From Methylibium sp. Root1272 (GTDB lineage Bacteria > Pseudomonadota > Gammaproteobacteria > Burkholderiales > Burkholderiaceae_C), in contig NZ_LMDY01000012.1 of assembly GCF_001425905.1 (NCBI RefSeq), positions 63,734-127,733 on the forward strand: DNA of 64,000 nt, written 5' to 3'. The position numbers and the translations under genes were made by a program. Below the pieces are notes generated by a model. That model ran no database searches. It was given only the letters and a program-made list of their open reading frames with translations, and was not told the origin of the DNA. Below are positions 29,439 through 38,066 of the stretch, in pieces; the stretch's first letter is position 1; each line of letters opens with the position of its first letter.

Positions 29439-30647
29439 ATGCTGGTTTGGGAAGACGACGCTCGTTCCGCCTCCACTGCGACGCATCACACCCCGCCCTC
29501 ATCGCTGCGCGATGCACGGGCCACAGACTCGTCATCCCCGATTTCCTCATCATCTGCTTCGCAAACGGCTGCGTTGTTCGACGCGCCACCGGCCGCGGTC
29601 GATGCAGTGAAGCCCGCGGCAGCTGGTACGCGCCGCGTCAACGTGGCCGACAAGCGCATCATCAACGGCCAGACCGACGTCAACCAACTGGTGCCGTTCA
29701 AGTACAAGTGGGCGTGGGAGAAGTACCTCGCCACCTGCGCGAACCACTGGATGCCGCAAGAGGTCAACATGTCGCGCGACATCGCGACCTGGAAGGATCC
29801 GAACGGCTTGTCGGAAGACGAGCGCCGCATCATCAAGCGCAATCTCGGCTTCTTCGTGACCGCCGATTCGCTGGCCGCCAACAACATCGTGCTGGGCACC
29901 TACCGGCACATCACCGCGCCCGAGTGCCGGCAGTTCCTGTTGCGTCAGGCCTTCGAAGAGGCGATCCACACGCACGCCTACCAGTACATCGTGGAGTCGC
30001 TGGGCCTGGACGAGAGCGAGATCTTCAACGCCTACAACGAGGTGAAGTCGATCCGCGACAAGGACGAGTTCCTGATCCCCTTCATCGGCGCGATCATGGA
30101 CCCGAACTTCCACACCGGTACGCTCGAGAACGATCGCACGTTGCTGAAGTCGCTGATCGTCTTCGCCTGCCTGATGGAAGGCCTGTTCTTCTACGTCGGC
30201 TTCACGCAGATCCTTGCGCTCGGCCGGCAGAACAAGATGACGGGCGCCGCCGAGCAGTACCAGTACATCCTGCGCGACGAGTCGATGCACTGCAACTTCG
30301 GCATCGACCTGATCAACCAGATCAAGCTCGAGAACCCGCAGCTGTGGACCGCCGAGTTCAAGGCCGAGATCAAGGCCCTGTTCATGAAGGCCGTCGAGCT
30401 GGAGTACCGCTACGCCGAAGACACCATGCCGCGCGGCGTGCTGGGTCTCAACGCGTCCATGTTCAAGGGCTATCTGCGTTACATCGCGAACCGGCGCGCG
30501 ACGCAGATCGGCCTGGAGGAGCTCTTCCCGAACGAGGAAAACCCGTTCCCGTGGATGAGTGAAATGATCGACCTGAAGAAGGAGCGCAATTTCTTCGAGA
30601 CCCGCGTCATCGAATACCAGTCCGGTGGCGCGCTCTCCTGGGATTGA
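29439..30647 (+). CDS. nrdB: Class Ia ribonucleotide reductase small subunit NrdB
   Basis: The 402-residue R2 protein supplies the tyrosyl radical to NrdA. Metal ligands visible include Asp143 (TADSLAANN), Glu174 and His177 in [10 protein letters not shown], and the later DESMHCNFG. The radical position is Tyr181 in the same motif, so it is class Ia rather than the Tyr-less class Ic. The motif context ([34 protein letters not shown]) resembles the Chlamydia/Pseudomonas R2 subgroup rather than the E. coli one. The N-terminal 65 residues are Ser/Ala/Thr-rich and probably disordered. Confidence 0.97.
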   Translation: MLVWEDDARSASTATHHTPPSSLRDARATDSSSPISSSSASQTAALFDAPPAAVDAVKPAAAGTRRVNVADKRIINGQTDVNQLVPFKYKWAWEKYLATCANHWMPQEVNMSRDIATWKDPNGLSEDERRIIKRNLGFFVTADSLAANNIVLGTYRHITAPECRQFLLRQAFEEAIHTHAYQYIVESLGLDESEIFNAYNEVKSIRDKDEFLIPFIGAIMDPNFHTGTLENDRTLLKSLIVFACLMEGLFFYVGFTQILALGRQNKMTGAAEQYQYILRDESMHCNFGIDLINQIKLENPQLWTAEFKAEIKALFMKAVELEYRYAEDTMPRGVLGLNASMFKGYLRYIANRRATQIGLEELFPNEENPFPWMSEMIDLKKERNFFETRVIEYQSGGALSWD

Positions 30648-30758
30648 AGCACCTCGTGCGCACCGCGCTCGGGCCCTGAAGAAGAAGGAAGACAACGAAT
30701 CAAGATCTGTGGGTGAGACGTTAGCGACGCAGAAGCGCAACGCATTGCCCACGACCCC

Positions 30759-30832
30759 ATTCACTGCACCGGAGCGTCTCTCCAAGGCAGCCCCATGGGC
30801 AGTGAATCGCTGTGCCGTATCGAGCGGCACAG
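30759..30832. repeat. Two inverted repeats between nrdB and the histone-like gene
   Basis: ATTCACTGC (30759-30767) and GCAGTGAAT (30799-30807) form a 9-bp inverted repeat with a 31-base loop. Immediately after it, CTGTGCCG (30810-30817) and CGGCACAG (30825-30832) form an 8-bp hairpin with a 7-base loop. The second hairpin lacks a proper T run, so it is not a clear terminator. It ends about 20 bases before the next gene's ribosome site (AAGGAG, 30852-30857). Confidence 0.5.
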
Positions 30833-30864
30833 TGCTCTTTGCAACTTGATCAAGGAGAATCGTG

Positions 30865-31302
30865 ATGGCAACTGCGAAGAAACCGGCCGCTAAGAAGGCC
30901 CCTGCGAAGAAGGCTGCGGCCAAGAAGGCCCCGGCGAAGAAGGTCGCGGCCAAGAAGGCCCCGGCGAAGAAGGCTGCAGTCAAGAAGGCTCCGGCCAAGA
31001 AGGCGGCAGCGAAGAAGGCTCCGGCCAAGAAGGCGGCGGCGAAGAAGGCTCCGGCCAAGAAGGCGGCGGCGAAGAAGGCTCCGGCCAAGAAGGCAGCGGC
31101 GAAGAAGGCCCCTGCGAAGAAGGCCGCGGCAAAGAAGCCTGCCGCGAAGAAGGCCGCCAAGAAGCCGGCTGCGAAGAAAGCCGCGAAAAAGCCGGCTGCG
31201 AAGAAGGCCCCTGCTGCCCCTGCTGCGCCTGCAGCCCCGGCAGCGAAGACCACGCTCAGCCCGCAAGCGGCCTGGCCTTTCCCGACGGGCACCAAGCCCT
31301 GA
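30865..31302 (+). CDS. Histone H1-like (HC2-type) DNA-binding protein
   Basis: The 145-residue product is almost entirely Ala, Lys and Pro, built from tandem decapeptides of the type [10 protein letters not shown], with a short C-terminal [14 protein letters not shown]. Such proteins resemble the C-terminal tail of eukaryotic histone H1 and bacterial HC2/BpH1 proteins, and bind DNA or RNA nonspecifically. The ATG at 30865 has AAGGAG seven bases upstream, and a GTG directly before it is in frame but less well placed. A strong terminator follows, so it is probably a monocistronic gene. Confidence 0.88.
   Translation: MATAKKPAAKKAPAKKAAAKKAPAKKVAAKKAPAKKAAVKKAPAKKAAAKKAPAKKAAAKKAPAKKAAAKKAPAKKAAAKKAPAKKAAAKKPAAKKAAKKPAAKKAAKKPAAKKAPAAPAAPAAPAAKTTLSPQAAWPFPTGTKP
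30901..31140 (+). repeat. Eight tandem 30-bp repeats inside the histone-like gene
   Basis: Units start at 30901, 30931, 30961, 30991, 31021, 31051, 31081 and 31111. The units at 31021 and 31051 are identical (CCGGCCAAGAAGGCGGCGGC plus 10 further bases). The other units differ from these at scattered positions, many of them third codon positions. Each unit encodes ten residues. The near-identity suggests copy-number change by slippage or recombination. Confidence 0.9.
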
Positions 31303-31322
31303 CAGATCGGCTCGACAACTTG

Positions 31323-31348
31323 AAAGCCCGGCTTCGGCCGGGCTTTTT
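31323..31348 (+). terminator. Rho-independent terminator after the histone-like gene
   Basis: AAAGCCCGGCTTCGGCCGGGCTTTTT has a GC-rich stem, a TTCG-containing loop and a T tail. Because the stem is flanked by both A and T runs, it can also act for the convergent minus-strand gene that ends at 31385. Confidence 0.88.
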
Positions 31349-31384
31349 CATGGGCGGCCGCACCAGCGGCAGCGCGCGAGCGAC

Positions 31385-31732
31385 CTACAGGGGTTGGGTG
31401 TCTGCGAACCCGTTGGCAGGCAGTGCCGTCACGAGTCGGCCGCGGTCCAGGTTCGCTGCAAGTTCCTGCTTGCGAGCGGCGGCGTCGGCGGCCTTGTCGC
31501 GGGCTTCACGCTGAACTGCGCTCAGCGCCGGGCGTTCCGCCAGTTCCTTCTGCAACTGCGCGATCTGGCGCTTGGCCTGGGTGGCGTTCTGGCCCGCCAC
31601 GGCGCGTGCCTTCTCGAGGCGTTGCAGCACGGCGCCCAACTGGCGTCGGTACCACCAGGCGCACATCAGCCACGAAAGCGCGGCCAGCGCGAGCGCAGCG
31701 CCAATCAGCAGCAGCCAGTTCGTGAGAGTCAT
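31385..31732 (-). CDS. Small membrane protein with coiled coil
   Basis: The 115-residue product has one N-terminal transmembrane helix (NWLLLIGAALALAALSWLMCAWW). A charged, probably coiled-coil region follows (about 30-100; RRQLGAVLQRLEKARAV and KRQIAQLQKELAERP). I do not recognise a family. The ATG at 31732 has AGGAG six bases upstream, while the longer in-frame start at 31831 has no such support. It is the last gene of the minus-strand run and lies 160 bases after the PfkB kinase. Confidence 0.6.
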   Translation of the reverse strand: MTLTNWLLLIGAALALAALSWLMCAWWYRRQLGAVLQRLEKARAVAGQNATQAKRQIAQLQKELAERPALSAVQREARDKAADAAARKQELAANLDRGRLVTALPANGFADTQPL

Positions 31733-31892
31733 CGCACACTCCTTCTGCAGCCGCACGTTCGCCGGCCACTCAGCATGATGCGAAAGATAGCCCCTCGGCC
31801 GCCACTGCGTCCGTGAATCCATCTCGCGCACTGCCGCCTCGGAAGTGCGCGGCCGCGTCGGGACCGTGCACTACGACACGCTCGACGCCGAT

Positions 31893-32798
31893 TCAGAGTT
31901 CGAGCGCGGCCCGATCGATGCGGTGGTTCTGCGGGCCGGCACTGGCGATCTTCAGCGCACCGACGCGGTTTCCCAGTTCGGCGCAGCGCGCCAGCGACCA
32001 GCCGCGCTCGAGGCCGTAGAGCAGTGCGCCGCGGAAGGCGTCGCCGCAACCGGTCGGATCGACGACCGCTGTGGCGGCCACGCCGGGAACGCGTTGCACC
32101 TGCCCCTGCTCCCACACTTCGCAGCCGTCGGCACCCAAGGTGACGAACAGGCCGCGCAAGTGGGAGCGCGACAGCTGCTCGAGGCTCAGGCCGGTGCGAT
32201 CGCACAGCATCCTGGCCTCGTAGTCGTTCACCGCGACCCAACTCGCCTGCTCGACGAAGCGGCGCAGTTCGGGGCCGTCGAACATCGGCAGGCCCTGACC
32301 CGGATCGAAGATGAACGGGACGCCGGCATCGTGCAGTTGCTGGGCGTGCTCGATCATCGCTTCGCGGCCGTCCGGCGCCACGATGGCGAGGGCGAGATCG
32401 CCGCGCGGAGGCACCGCCGTACGCTGCGCGAACTGCATCGCGCCGGGGTGGAACGCGGTGATCTGATTGTTGTCCTGGTCGGTGATGATGATCGCTTGCG
32501 CGGTGTAGCTTTCGTCGATGCGCTTGACCAGCGTGGTGCTCACACCCCAATCGCGCAGACGCTGCAGGTAGTCGTCACCGTCGGCGCCGAGCGTCGCCAT
32601 CACCACCGGCGTGCCGCCCAGTTGCTGATGGGTGTAGGCGATGTTGCCGGCGCAACCGCCGAATTCGCGCTTCAGCGTGGGGACCAGGAAGGACACGTTG
32701 AGGATGTGAATCTGCTCCGGGAGGATCTGCTGCGCGAAGCGGCCGGGGAACGTGGTGATGGTGTCGAACGCGAGCGAACCGCAGATCAAGGCCGGCAT
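31893..32798 (-). CDS. PfkB-family carbohydrate/nucleoside kinase
   Basis: The 301-residue kinase has the first PfkB signature region (REFGGCAGNIAYTHQQLGG) and the second, DPTGCGDAFRGALL, with the catalytic Asp in GCGD. The N-terminus MPALICGSLAFDTI and the QITAFHPGAM segment match a betaproteobacterial group usually called adenosine kinase or carbohydrate kinase. The substrate cannot be told from sequence alone. The start at 32798 is preceded by GGAG; the much longer open frame upstream overlaps the DUF3426 gene and is spurious. Confidence 0.87.
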   Translation of the reverse strand: MPALICGSLAFDTITTFPGRFAQQILPEQIHILNVSFLVPTLKREFGGCAGNIAYTHQQLGGTPVVMATLGADGDDYLQRLRDWGVSTTLVKRIDESYTAQAIIITDQDNNQITAFHPGAMQFAQRTAVPPRGDLALAIVAPDGREAMIEHAQQLHDAGVPFIFDPGQGLPMFDGPELRRFVEQASWVAVNDYEARMLCDRTGLSLEQLSRSHLRGLFVTLGADGCEVWEQGQVQRVPGVAATAVVDPTGCGDAFRGALLYGLERGWSLARCAELGNRVGALKIASAGPQNHRIDRAALEL

Positions 32799-32860
32799 GG
32801 CAACTCCGAGAAGAGAAAGAAGAAGGAAGGCGGTCGGGCGGCCAGCGGTGGACAAGCGGC

Positions 32861-33997
32861 TCAGGGATAGAACAGCTCGACCGTGTAGCCGCTGATGCGC
32901 GCGCCGCGCGCCGTCATCAGCGCTTGCAACTGGCTTTCCGATCCAGGAGCGAGTGCCACGCCGGGCACCGCTCCGCCCGTGGCGGTGCGGAAATCGGCCG
33001 GCGCCAGCGCCCGCCGCGAGATCAGGGTGCCGCTGTTGTCGGTGACGGTGAGGTCGATCGACGGCAGAGCGATATCCACCTGGCCCCGGTTGTGCAGCGT
33101 CAGGCTCAACCGATAGGCGTCGCTGCCCTCGACCTGCGTCAGTCCACTCGATTCGACGGTGATGGCCGCAAGGCGCCGCAACGGTTCGATGCGGCAGTCC
33201 AACACCTCGCACAGCGTCTCCAGCGTCGGACGAGCCTGCGGCCACTGTGCCGCAAAAGCGTCGCGGTACTGCACCGCGATCTGCGTGAGCAGCGTGCCGA
33301 CCAACATCGCCGTGGCCACGACGAGCGAGGCGCGCACCCGTGGGCGACGCCAGCGGGCTGCATCCTCGGCTTGGCGGAGGAAGCCGGGTGTGCCGGCGAT
33401 CGCGGGCGCTGCGGGCGGAGGAGGCGTCGCCGCTTCGTCGCCGATCGGAGCCTCCAGCAGCGAGCTCATCGCAGCCGCCTGCCGCGCAGCACGGCTGTCG
33501 CGCCAGCGTTGCAGCAACGGTGCGGACGGCTTTGCGCTCTTCGTGTCGGCAGGCGGTGGCGGCGACACGTCGGTGTCGCCCTCTGCCGCTTCCTGGTCCG
33601 GTGCCGCAGCGTCGTTCGGGAATTCGCTCGGAAAGCGGGCGTCGGCGAAATCAGGGTACTCGTCCGAACGGCTGTCGACGGCTTGCGGCGCGAAGAAGCG
33701 CGACTCGATCGCATCGTGCTCCTGGGTGGCCGGGACGGCCGCCAGCGCACCGTGCTCGCTGCTGCCCGGGTGATGGCTCGCGACGAATTCAGCCATGCCT
33801 TCGACGACCGACTGCGTGGCGCTGGCCTTCGGCGTGCGCTGTGGCGGGGCCTCGCGCTCCAGATCGAACAGGCCCTCGAGCGCGTTGAAGGTTTCTTCGC
33901 AGCGCCCGCAGCGCACCCAGCCTTCGGAGACCTTGAGCTGGTCCTGCACGACACGGAAGATCGTGCCGCAGGCGGTGCAGCGGGTGGCCAGGCTCAT
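32861..33997 (-). CDS. MJ0042 zinc-finger and DUF3426 membrane protein
   Basis: The 378-residue product starts with an MJ0042-type zinc ribbon (CTACGTIFRV ... VRCGRCEETFNA). A long Pro/Ala/acidic disordered linker follows (about 50-215), then one transmembrane helix (about 225-245; SLVVATAMLVGTLLTQIAV) and a C-terminal DUF3426 domain, predicted to lie in the periplasm. The function is unknown. It sits directly after prmA on the same strand, as in most Burkholderiales. Confidence 0.88.
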   Translation of the reverse strand: MSLATRCTACGTIFRVVQDQLKVSEGWVRCGRCEETFNALEGLFDLEREAPPQRTPKASATQSVVEGMAEFVASHHPGSSEHGALAAVPATQEHDAIESRFFAPQAVDSRSDEYPDFADARFPSEFPNDAAAPDQEAAEGDTDVSPPPPADTKSAKPSAPLLQRWRDSRAARQAAAMSSLLEAPIGDEAATPPPPAAPAIAGTPGFLRQAEDAARWRRPRVRASLVVATAMLVGTLLTQIAVQYRDAFAAQWPQARPTLETLCEVLDCRIEPLRRLAAITVESSGLTQVEGSDAYRLSLTLHNRGQVDIALPSIDLTVTDNSGTLISRRALAPADFRTATGGAVPGVALAPGSESQLQALMTARGARISGYTVELFYP

Positions 33998-34028
33998 GCT
34001 GCGAATGATGCCATCGCGCAGGCCCCTC

Positions 34029-34946
34029 TCAGGCGGCGCGGCGGGCCGTCATCAGGATCCAGCCGTCTTCACCATCGCTGACCTCGAGCTGCAGCCACGG
34101 CGCATAGGCCGCCTGCAACTCTGCGGCCTGGCGCTCCAGGATGCCGGCCAGCACGAGGTGGCCGCTCGCAGAGACATGGGCGCTGAGCAGCGGCGCCAGC
34201 AGCTTCAGCGGCGTGGCGAGGATGTTGGCCAGCACCAGCGGATAGGCCGCCGCCGGGCTGCCGGCCCTTTCGGGCAATCCGGCGTCGAGCGTCACACCAT
34301 TGGCCCGTGCGTTGTCCCGGGTCGACTGGATCGCCGCAGGGTCGATATCGACCGCGTCGATCGGCGTCGCTCCGAACAGCGCGGCACCGATGGCGAGGAT
34401 GCCCGAGCCGCAGCCGTAGTCGAGCACGCGTCGGCCGCGCACCGCAGCCTCGTGCGTGGCGATCCAACGCAGGCACATGCGCGTCGTCGGGTGCGTGCCG
34501 GTCCCGAAGGCGAGACCGGGATCGAGCCGGATCACCTGCGTCGCCGCGGCCGGCGCCTCGTGCCACGACGGCACGATCCAGAAGCTCGGCGTGATCTCGA
34601 CCGGCGCGAACTGCGACTGCGTCAGCCGTACCCAGTCCTGCTGGGGCACCGGCTGCAGCGAGTGCACCTGCAGATCGGCGACCCACTCCTGGGCCATCAG
34701 CAGCGTCGCGGCTTCGGTCGCGGTCGACTCGTCCGGGAACAGGGCACGCAGTGTGGAGCGCTGCCAACCGGCTTTCGGTGCCGGCATGTCGGGTTCACCG
34801 AACAAGGCCTGCTCGGCCGGCGTGTCGGCGTCCGCGTCTTCGACCGAGACGCTCAGCGCCTCCAGTTCCATCAGTGCGTCCGACACCGACTCGACCTGCT
34901 CCTCGCGGGCGAGCAGCACCAGCTCGAACATGCTCGTGTCCGCCAC
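34029..34946 (-). CDS. prmA: Ribosomal protein L11 methyltransferase
   Basis: PrmA trimethylates ribosomal protein L11. The sequence has the N-terminal L11-binding domain (MFELVLLAREEQVESVSDAL), the linker LDPGLAFGTGTHPTTRMCL, SAM motif I DYGCGSGILAIGA, and the catalytic-site NILATPL segment. It has 305 residues. The ATG lies one base after the accC stop, so the two are cotranslated. accC-prmA linkage is common. Confidence 0.96.
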   Translation of the reverse strand: MADTSMFELVLLAREEQVESVSDALMELEALSVSVEDADADTPAEQALFGEPDMPAPKAGWQRSTLRALFPDESTATEAATLLMAQEWVADLQVHSLQPVPQQDWVRLTQSQFAPVEITPSFWIVPSWHEAPAAATQVIRLDPGLAFGTGTHPTTRMCLRWIATHEAAVRGRRVLDYGCGSGILAIGAALFGATPIDAVDIDPAAIQSTRDNARANGVTLDAGLPERAGSPAAAYPLVLANILATPLKLLAPLLSAHVSASGHLVLAGILERQAAELQAAYAPWLQLEVSDGEDGWILMTARRAA

Positions 34947-34947
34947 G

Positions 34948-36297
34948 TCAGCGCTTGCGCTGGGCCATCCAGCCTTCGAGGTAGTGGATGCAGGTGCCGC
35001 CCTCGACGAACTTCGCGTCCACCACCAGTTCGCGGTGCAGCGGCGTGTTGGTCTGGATGCCCTCGATCACCGTCTCCAGCAGCGCCGTGCGCATGCGCGC
35101 CAGCGCCTGCTCGCGGGTGTCGCCGTGGGTGATGATCTTGCCGATCATCGAGTCGTAGTTCGGCGGCACGAAGTAGTTGGTGTAGGCATGCGAATCGACC
35201 CGCACACCGGGGCCGCCCGGCGGATGCCACATCGTGATGCGGCCCGGTGACGGCGTGAACTTGTACGGATCCTCGGCGTTGATGCGGCACTCGATCGCGT
35301 GGCCCCGCATCTCGATCTGGCGTTGCGTGAACGGCAGCTTCTCGCCGGCGGCGATCTTGATCTGCATCTGCACGATATCGATGCCGGTCACGAGTTCGGT
35401 CACCGGGTGCTCGACCTGCACGCGGGTGTTCATCTCGATGAAATAGAACTCGCCGTTCTCGTACAGGAACTCGAAGGTGCCGGCGCCGCGGTAGCCGATC
35501 TTCTTGCAGGCGGCCACGCAACGCTCGCCGATGCGCTCGATCACGCGTCGCGGGATGCCGGGCGCGGGGGCTTCCTCGATGATCTTCTGGTGGCGTCGCT
35601 GCATCGAGCAGTCGCGTTCGCCCAGCCACACCGCGTTGCGGTGGCTATCGGCCAGCACCTGGATCTCGATGTGGCGCGGGTTCTCGAGGAACTTCTCCAT
35701 GTAGACGGTCGGGTTGCCGAAGGCCGCGCCGGCCTCGGCCCGCGTCGTCTGCACCGCATGGATCAGCGCCGCCTCGGTGTGCACCACCCGCATGCCGCGT
35801 CCGCCGCCGCCGCCGGCCGCCTTGATGATGACCGGATAGCCGACCGCGCGCGCCTGGCGGATGATCTCCTTCGGGTCGTCCGGCAGCGCGCCTTCGGCGC
35901 CCGGCACCGTGGGCACGCCCGACTTGATCATGGCCTGCTTGGCGGCCACCTTGTCGCCCATCACGCGGATCGACTCCGGCGTCGGCCCGATGAAGGTGAA
36001 GCCGCTCTGCTGCACGCGCTCGGCGAAGTCGGCGTTCTCGCTGAGGAAACCGTAGCCGGGGTGGATGGCCTCGGCGTCCGTCACCTCGGCGGCGGCGATG
36101 ATGGCCGGCATGTTCAGGTAGCTCTGCGCCGAGGCCGGCGGGCCGATGCAGACCGCCTCGTCGGCGAGCTTCACGTACTTGGCGTCGCGGTCGGCCTCCG
36201 AATAGACGATCACGGCGCGGACGCCGAGTTCGCGGCAGGCTCTCTGGATGCGGAGGGCGATCTCGCCTCGGTTGGCGATGAGAATCTTCTTAAACAT
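34948..36297 (-). CDS. accC: Acetyl-CoA carboxylase biotin carboxylase subunit
   Basis: The 449-residue enzyme carboxylates the biotin on AccB with bicarbonate and ATP, the first step of fatty-acid synthesis. It shows [17 protein letters not shown], the glycine-rich ATP-grasp loop ([13 protein letters not shown]) and the active-site segment [14 protein letters not shown]. It is followed by prmA. Unusually, its first eight bases overlap the stop of a 48-codon upstream ORF whose own start repeats the accC N-terminus. The ribosome site before this ATG is weak (GAGCGAG), so translation may depend on that leader. Confidence 0.98.
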   Translation of the reverse strand: MFKKILIANRGEIALRIQRACRELGVRAVIVYSEADRDAKYVKLADEAVCIGPPASAQSYLNMPAIIAAAEVTDAEAIHPGYGFLSENADFAERVQQSGFTFIGPTPESIRVMGDKVAAKQAMIKSGVPTVPGAEGALPDDPKEIIRQARAVGYPVIIKAAGGGGGRGMRVVHTEAALIHAVQTTRAEAGAAFGNPTVYMEKFLENPRHIEIQVLADSHRNAVWLGERDCSMQRRHQKIIEEAPAPGIPRRVIERIGERCVAACKKIGYRGAGTFEFLYENGEFYFIEMNTRVQVEHPVTELVTGIDIVQMQIKIAAGEKLPFTQRQIEMRGHAIECRINAEDPYKFTPSPGRITMWHPPGGPGVRVDSHAYTNYFVPPNYDSMIGKIITHGDTREQALARMRTALLETVIEGIQTNTPLHRELVVDAKFVEGGTCIHYLEGWMAQRKR

Positions 36298-36436
36298 GGT
36301 GCTCGGCTCGCTCGCAGCGCGCTGCGCACGCAGTGCAATCTGGTTCCAGCATCACGTGCGTTGCACGCCCATGAGCCTCCACCGCAACGCCTGCGGCGTC
36401 GTCGCCCCGGTTCGCGATCAGTATCTTCTTGAACAT
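36290..36436 (-). CDS. Possible leader peptide or accC-start duplication between accB and accC
   Basis: A 48-codon ORF starts 13 bases after the accB stop. Its first 11 residues, [11 protein letters not shown], are identical to those of AccC. Over the first 35 bases the two DNA copies differ at five positions, all third codon positions. After that the ORF diverges ([19 protein letters not shown] ...) and is Cys/Arg/His-rich. Its TAA stop lies inside the accC start region (bases 6-8 of accC). It may be a translated leader coupled to accC, a remnant of a duplicated or second carboxylase gene, or chance preservation. There is a GAGG-like sequence upstream but no strong ribosome site. Confidence 0.55.
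   Translation of the reverse strand: MFKKILIANRGDDAAGVAVEAHGRATHVMLEPDCTACAARCERAEHHV
36358..36390 (-). promoter_or_regulatory. Hairpin within the accB-accC leader
   Basis: On the minus strand GCGTTGC (36390-36384) and GCAACGC (36364-36358) pair perfectly across a 19-base loop, within the leader ORF and upstream of accC. It could modulate leader translation or accC expression. The stem is only 7 bp in a GC-rich region. Confidence 0.35.
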
Positions 36437-36449
36437 CGAGTGCTCTGCC

Positions 36450-36908
36450 TCACTCGATGATGAACAGCGGCTGCCCGAACTCGACCGCCTGGCCGTTCTC
36501 GCAGAGGATCTTCGTGACCGTGCCCGACTTGTCGGCCTCGATCTCGTTCATGATCTTCATCGCCTCGATGATGCAGATCGGCTCACCTTCCTTGATCTCC
36601 TGGCCGACCTCGACGAAGGCCTTGGACCCCGGGCTCGACGAGCGGTAGAAGGTGCCGACCATCGGCGACTTCACGGGGTGTCCCACCGGTGCGGCGGGCT
36701 CCGGTGCAGCCACCGCCGGTGCCGGCGCGGCGGCGACGGCCGCGACCGGTTGAGCGGCGACGGGCGCTGCGACCGGCGCGGCCACCACGGCGGCCACCGG
36801 CGCGCTCTTGACGATGCGCACCTTGCCGTCGGCCTCGGTGATTTCCAGTTCGGAGACGTTGGACTCCGACACCAGGTCGATCAGCGTCTTCAGTTTGCGC
36901 AGGTCCAT
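36450..36908 (-). CDS. accB: Biotin carboxyl carrier protein of acetyl-CoA carboxylase
   Basis: The 152-residue product has an N-terminal helix ([20 protein letters not shown]), an Ala/Pro/Val-rich flexible linker (about 45-75), and a C-terminal biotinyl domain. The biotinylated Lys lies in EAMKIMNEI. The characteristic thumb of bacterial BCCP is consistent with [16 protein letters not shown]. It lies between aroQ and accC, the standard arrangement. Confidence 0.97.
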   Translation of the reverse strand: MDLRKLKTLIDLVSESNVSELEITEADGKVRIVKSAPVAAVVAAPVAAPVAAQPVAAVAAAPAPAVAAPEPAAPVGHPVKSPMVGTFYRSSSPGSKAFVEVGQEIKEGEPICIIEAMKIMNEIEADKSGTVTKILCENGQAVEFGQPLFIIE

Positions 36909-36984
36909 GGGCTTCTCTCTCCAACGAATGTCGTTATGGTTTCAAACTGGGCCTGCGCGGCGAGCGCCGCTGCAGGGCCGTCGC

Positions 36985-37434
36985 TCAGCCGCGCGGGCTG
37001 CTGCCGAGCCGTTCGAGCGCGAATTCCAGCGCCAGGCGGTAGCCGCTGGCGCCCAGGCCGACGATCACGCCTTCGGCCAGTTCCGAGAAATAGGAATGGT
37101 GGCGGAAGGCCTCGCGGCGGTGCACGTTCGACAGGTGCACCTCGACGAAGGGAAGGGCCACCGCGGCGAGCGCGTCGCGCAGTGCGACGCTGGTGTGCGT
37201 GAAGGCAGCCGGGTTGATCAGGATGAAGCGCGTGCCGTCGTCGCGTGCCGCCTGCACCCGATCGACCAGCGCCCCCTCGTGGTTGCTCTGGAAGCTCGCC
37301 AGCCCGAACCCTGCCTCGCCCGCACGGCGCAGCAGGGCCGCGTCGATCTCGGCCAGCGTCGTGGCGCCGTAGACCGCCGTTTCGCGGCTGCCGAGCAGGT
37401 TGAGGTTGGGTCCGTGAAGGACGAGTATTTCCAT
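36985..37434 (-). CDS. aroQ: 3-dehydroquinate dehydratase, type II
   Basis: The 149-residue type II dehydroquinase of the shikimate pathway shows [16 protein letters not shown], with the catalytic Tyr in AVYG and the flexible Arg-bearing loop before it. It also has [16 protein letters not shown] and the [15 protein letters not shown] motif with the catalytic His. It is upstream of accB, as in many proteobacteria. aroE, another shikimate gene, lies three genes further upstream on the same strand. Confidence 0.96.
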   Translation of the reverse strand: MEILVLHGPNLNLLGSRETAVYGATTLAEIDAALLRRAGEAGFGLASFQSNHEGALVDRVQAARDDGTRFILINPAAFTHTSVALRDALAAVALPFVEVHLSNVHRREAFRHHSYFSELAEGVIVGLGASGYRLALEFALERLGSSPRG

Positions 37435-37523
37435 CAGATGCGAGTTCGATGCCGGCAGATTCCCCGGCGAAGCCGCGACTTTACGCGCAAACCGAGGTCG
37501 GGTCGATCGCGATGCGAGACAGA

Positions 37524-38066
37524 TCAGCCCAGTGCTCGGGCCCAGGCGGCCAGGTCTTCGTAACTCGTCTCACCCAGCTTGCGCTGCACCGGCCGGCCGC
37601 TCGCATCGAAGGCCACGGAAAAGGGCAGACCACCCTGCTCGTTGCCGAGCTGCCGCGACAGCTCACTGCCCTCGAAGCCCGCCAGCCCGATCGGAAAACC
37701 GAGCGTCATCCTGGCAAGGAACTCGCGGACCGGCGTAGGCCCGTCGACGGCCAATCCGACAACTTGCCAGCCTTTTGGCAGGAAATCGCGATGAAAGCGA
37801 TCTATTTGCGGCAATTCTCGAACGCAGGGGGCACACCAGGTCGCCCAGAAGTTGATCAGTAGCGGCTTGCCGCGCAGGCTTTGCATCACCAGCGTGCCGC
37901 CTTCGGGCCGCTCGAAGCTCGATGACCACAGTGCCGCGACGGCCGGATCAAGCGGCGGCGGTTCGTGCCGCAGCGCCAGCCAGGCGCCGGCGGCCACGCC
38001 GGCCCCCGCGCCGAGGCCGAAGACCAGGTGGCGGCGGCGTGTCGAAGCCGGAGCGGGCGGATTCAT
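37524..38066 (-). CDS. TlpA-like thiol-disulfide oxidoreductase
   Basis: The 180-residue product has an N-terminal signal/anchor segment ([22 protein letters not shown], given here only as the region around residues 10-31) and a thioredoxin fold. The active site is FWATWCAPC, with Cys78-Ala-Pro-Cys81, and the cis-Pro region is [10 protein letters not shown]. TlpA/ResA-like proteins reduce periplasmic disulfides, often for cytochrome c maturation. The triple Arg before the hydrophobic stretch could hint at Tat export but is not a full motif. Its ATG overlaps the upstream gene's stop (TGATG). Confidence 0.9.
   Translation of the reverse strand: MNPPAPASTRRRHLVFGLGAGAGVAAGAWLALRHEPPPLDPAVAALWSSSFERPEGGTLVMQSLRGKPLLINFWATWCAPCVRELPQIDRFHRDFLPKGWQVVGLAVDGPTPVREFLARMTLGFPIGLAGFEGSELSRQLGNEQGGLPFSVAFDASGRPVQRKLGETSYEDLAAWARALG

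Noticed and set aside
29439-30647. NrdB as a Mn/Fe class Ic enzyme
   Set aside because: The radical-site residue is Tyr181 and the first metal ligand is Asp143, both of class Ia type.
30810-30832. Hairpin after nrdB as a rho-independent terminator
   Set aside because: It is followed by TGCTCTTTGC rather than a T run.
30901-31140. Regular 30-bp repeats that could suggest a CRISPR array
   Set aside because: They are contiguous, without spacers, and in frame within an Ala/Lys/Pro-rich protein, so they are coding repeats.
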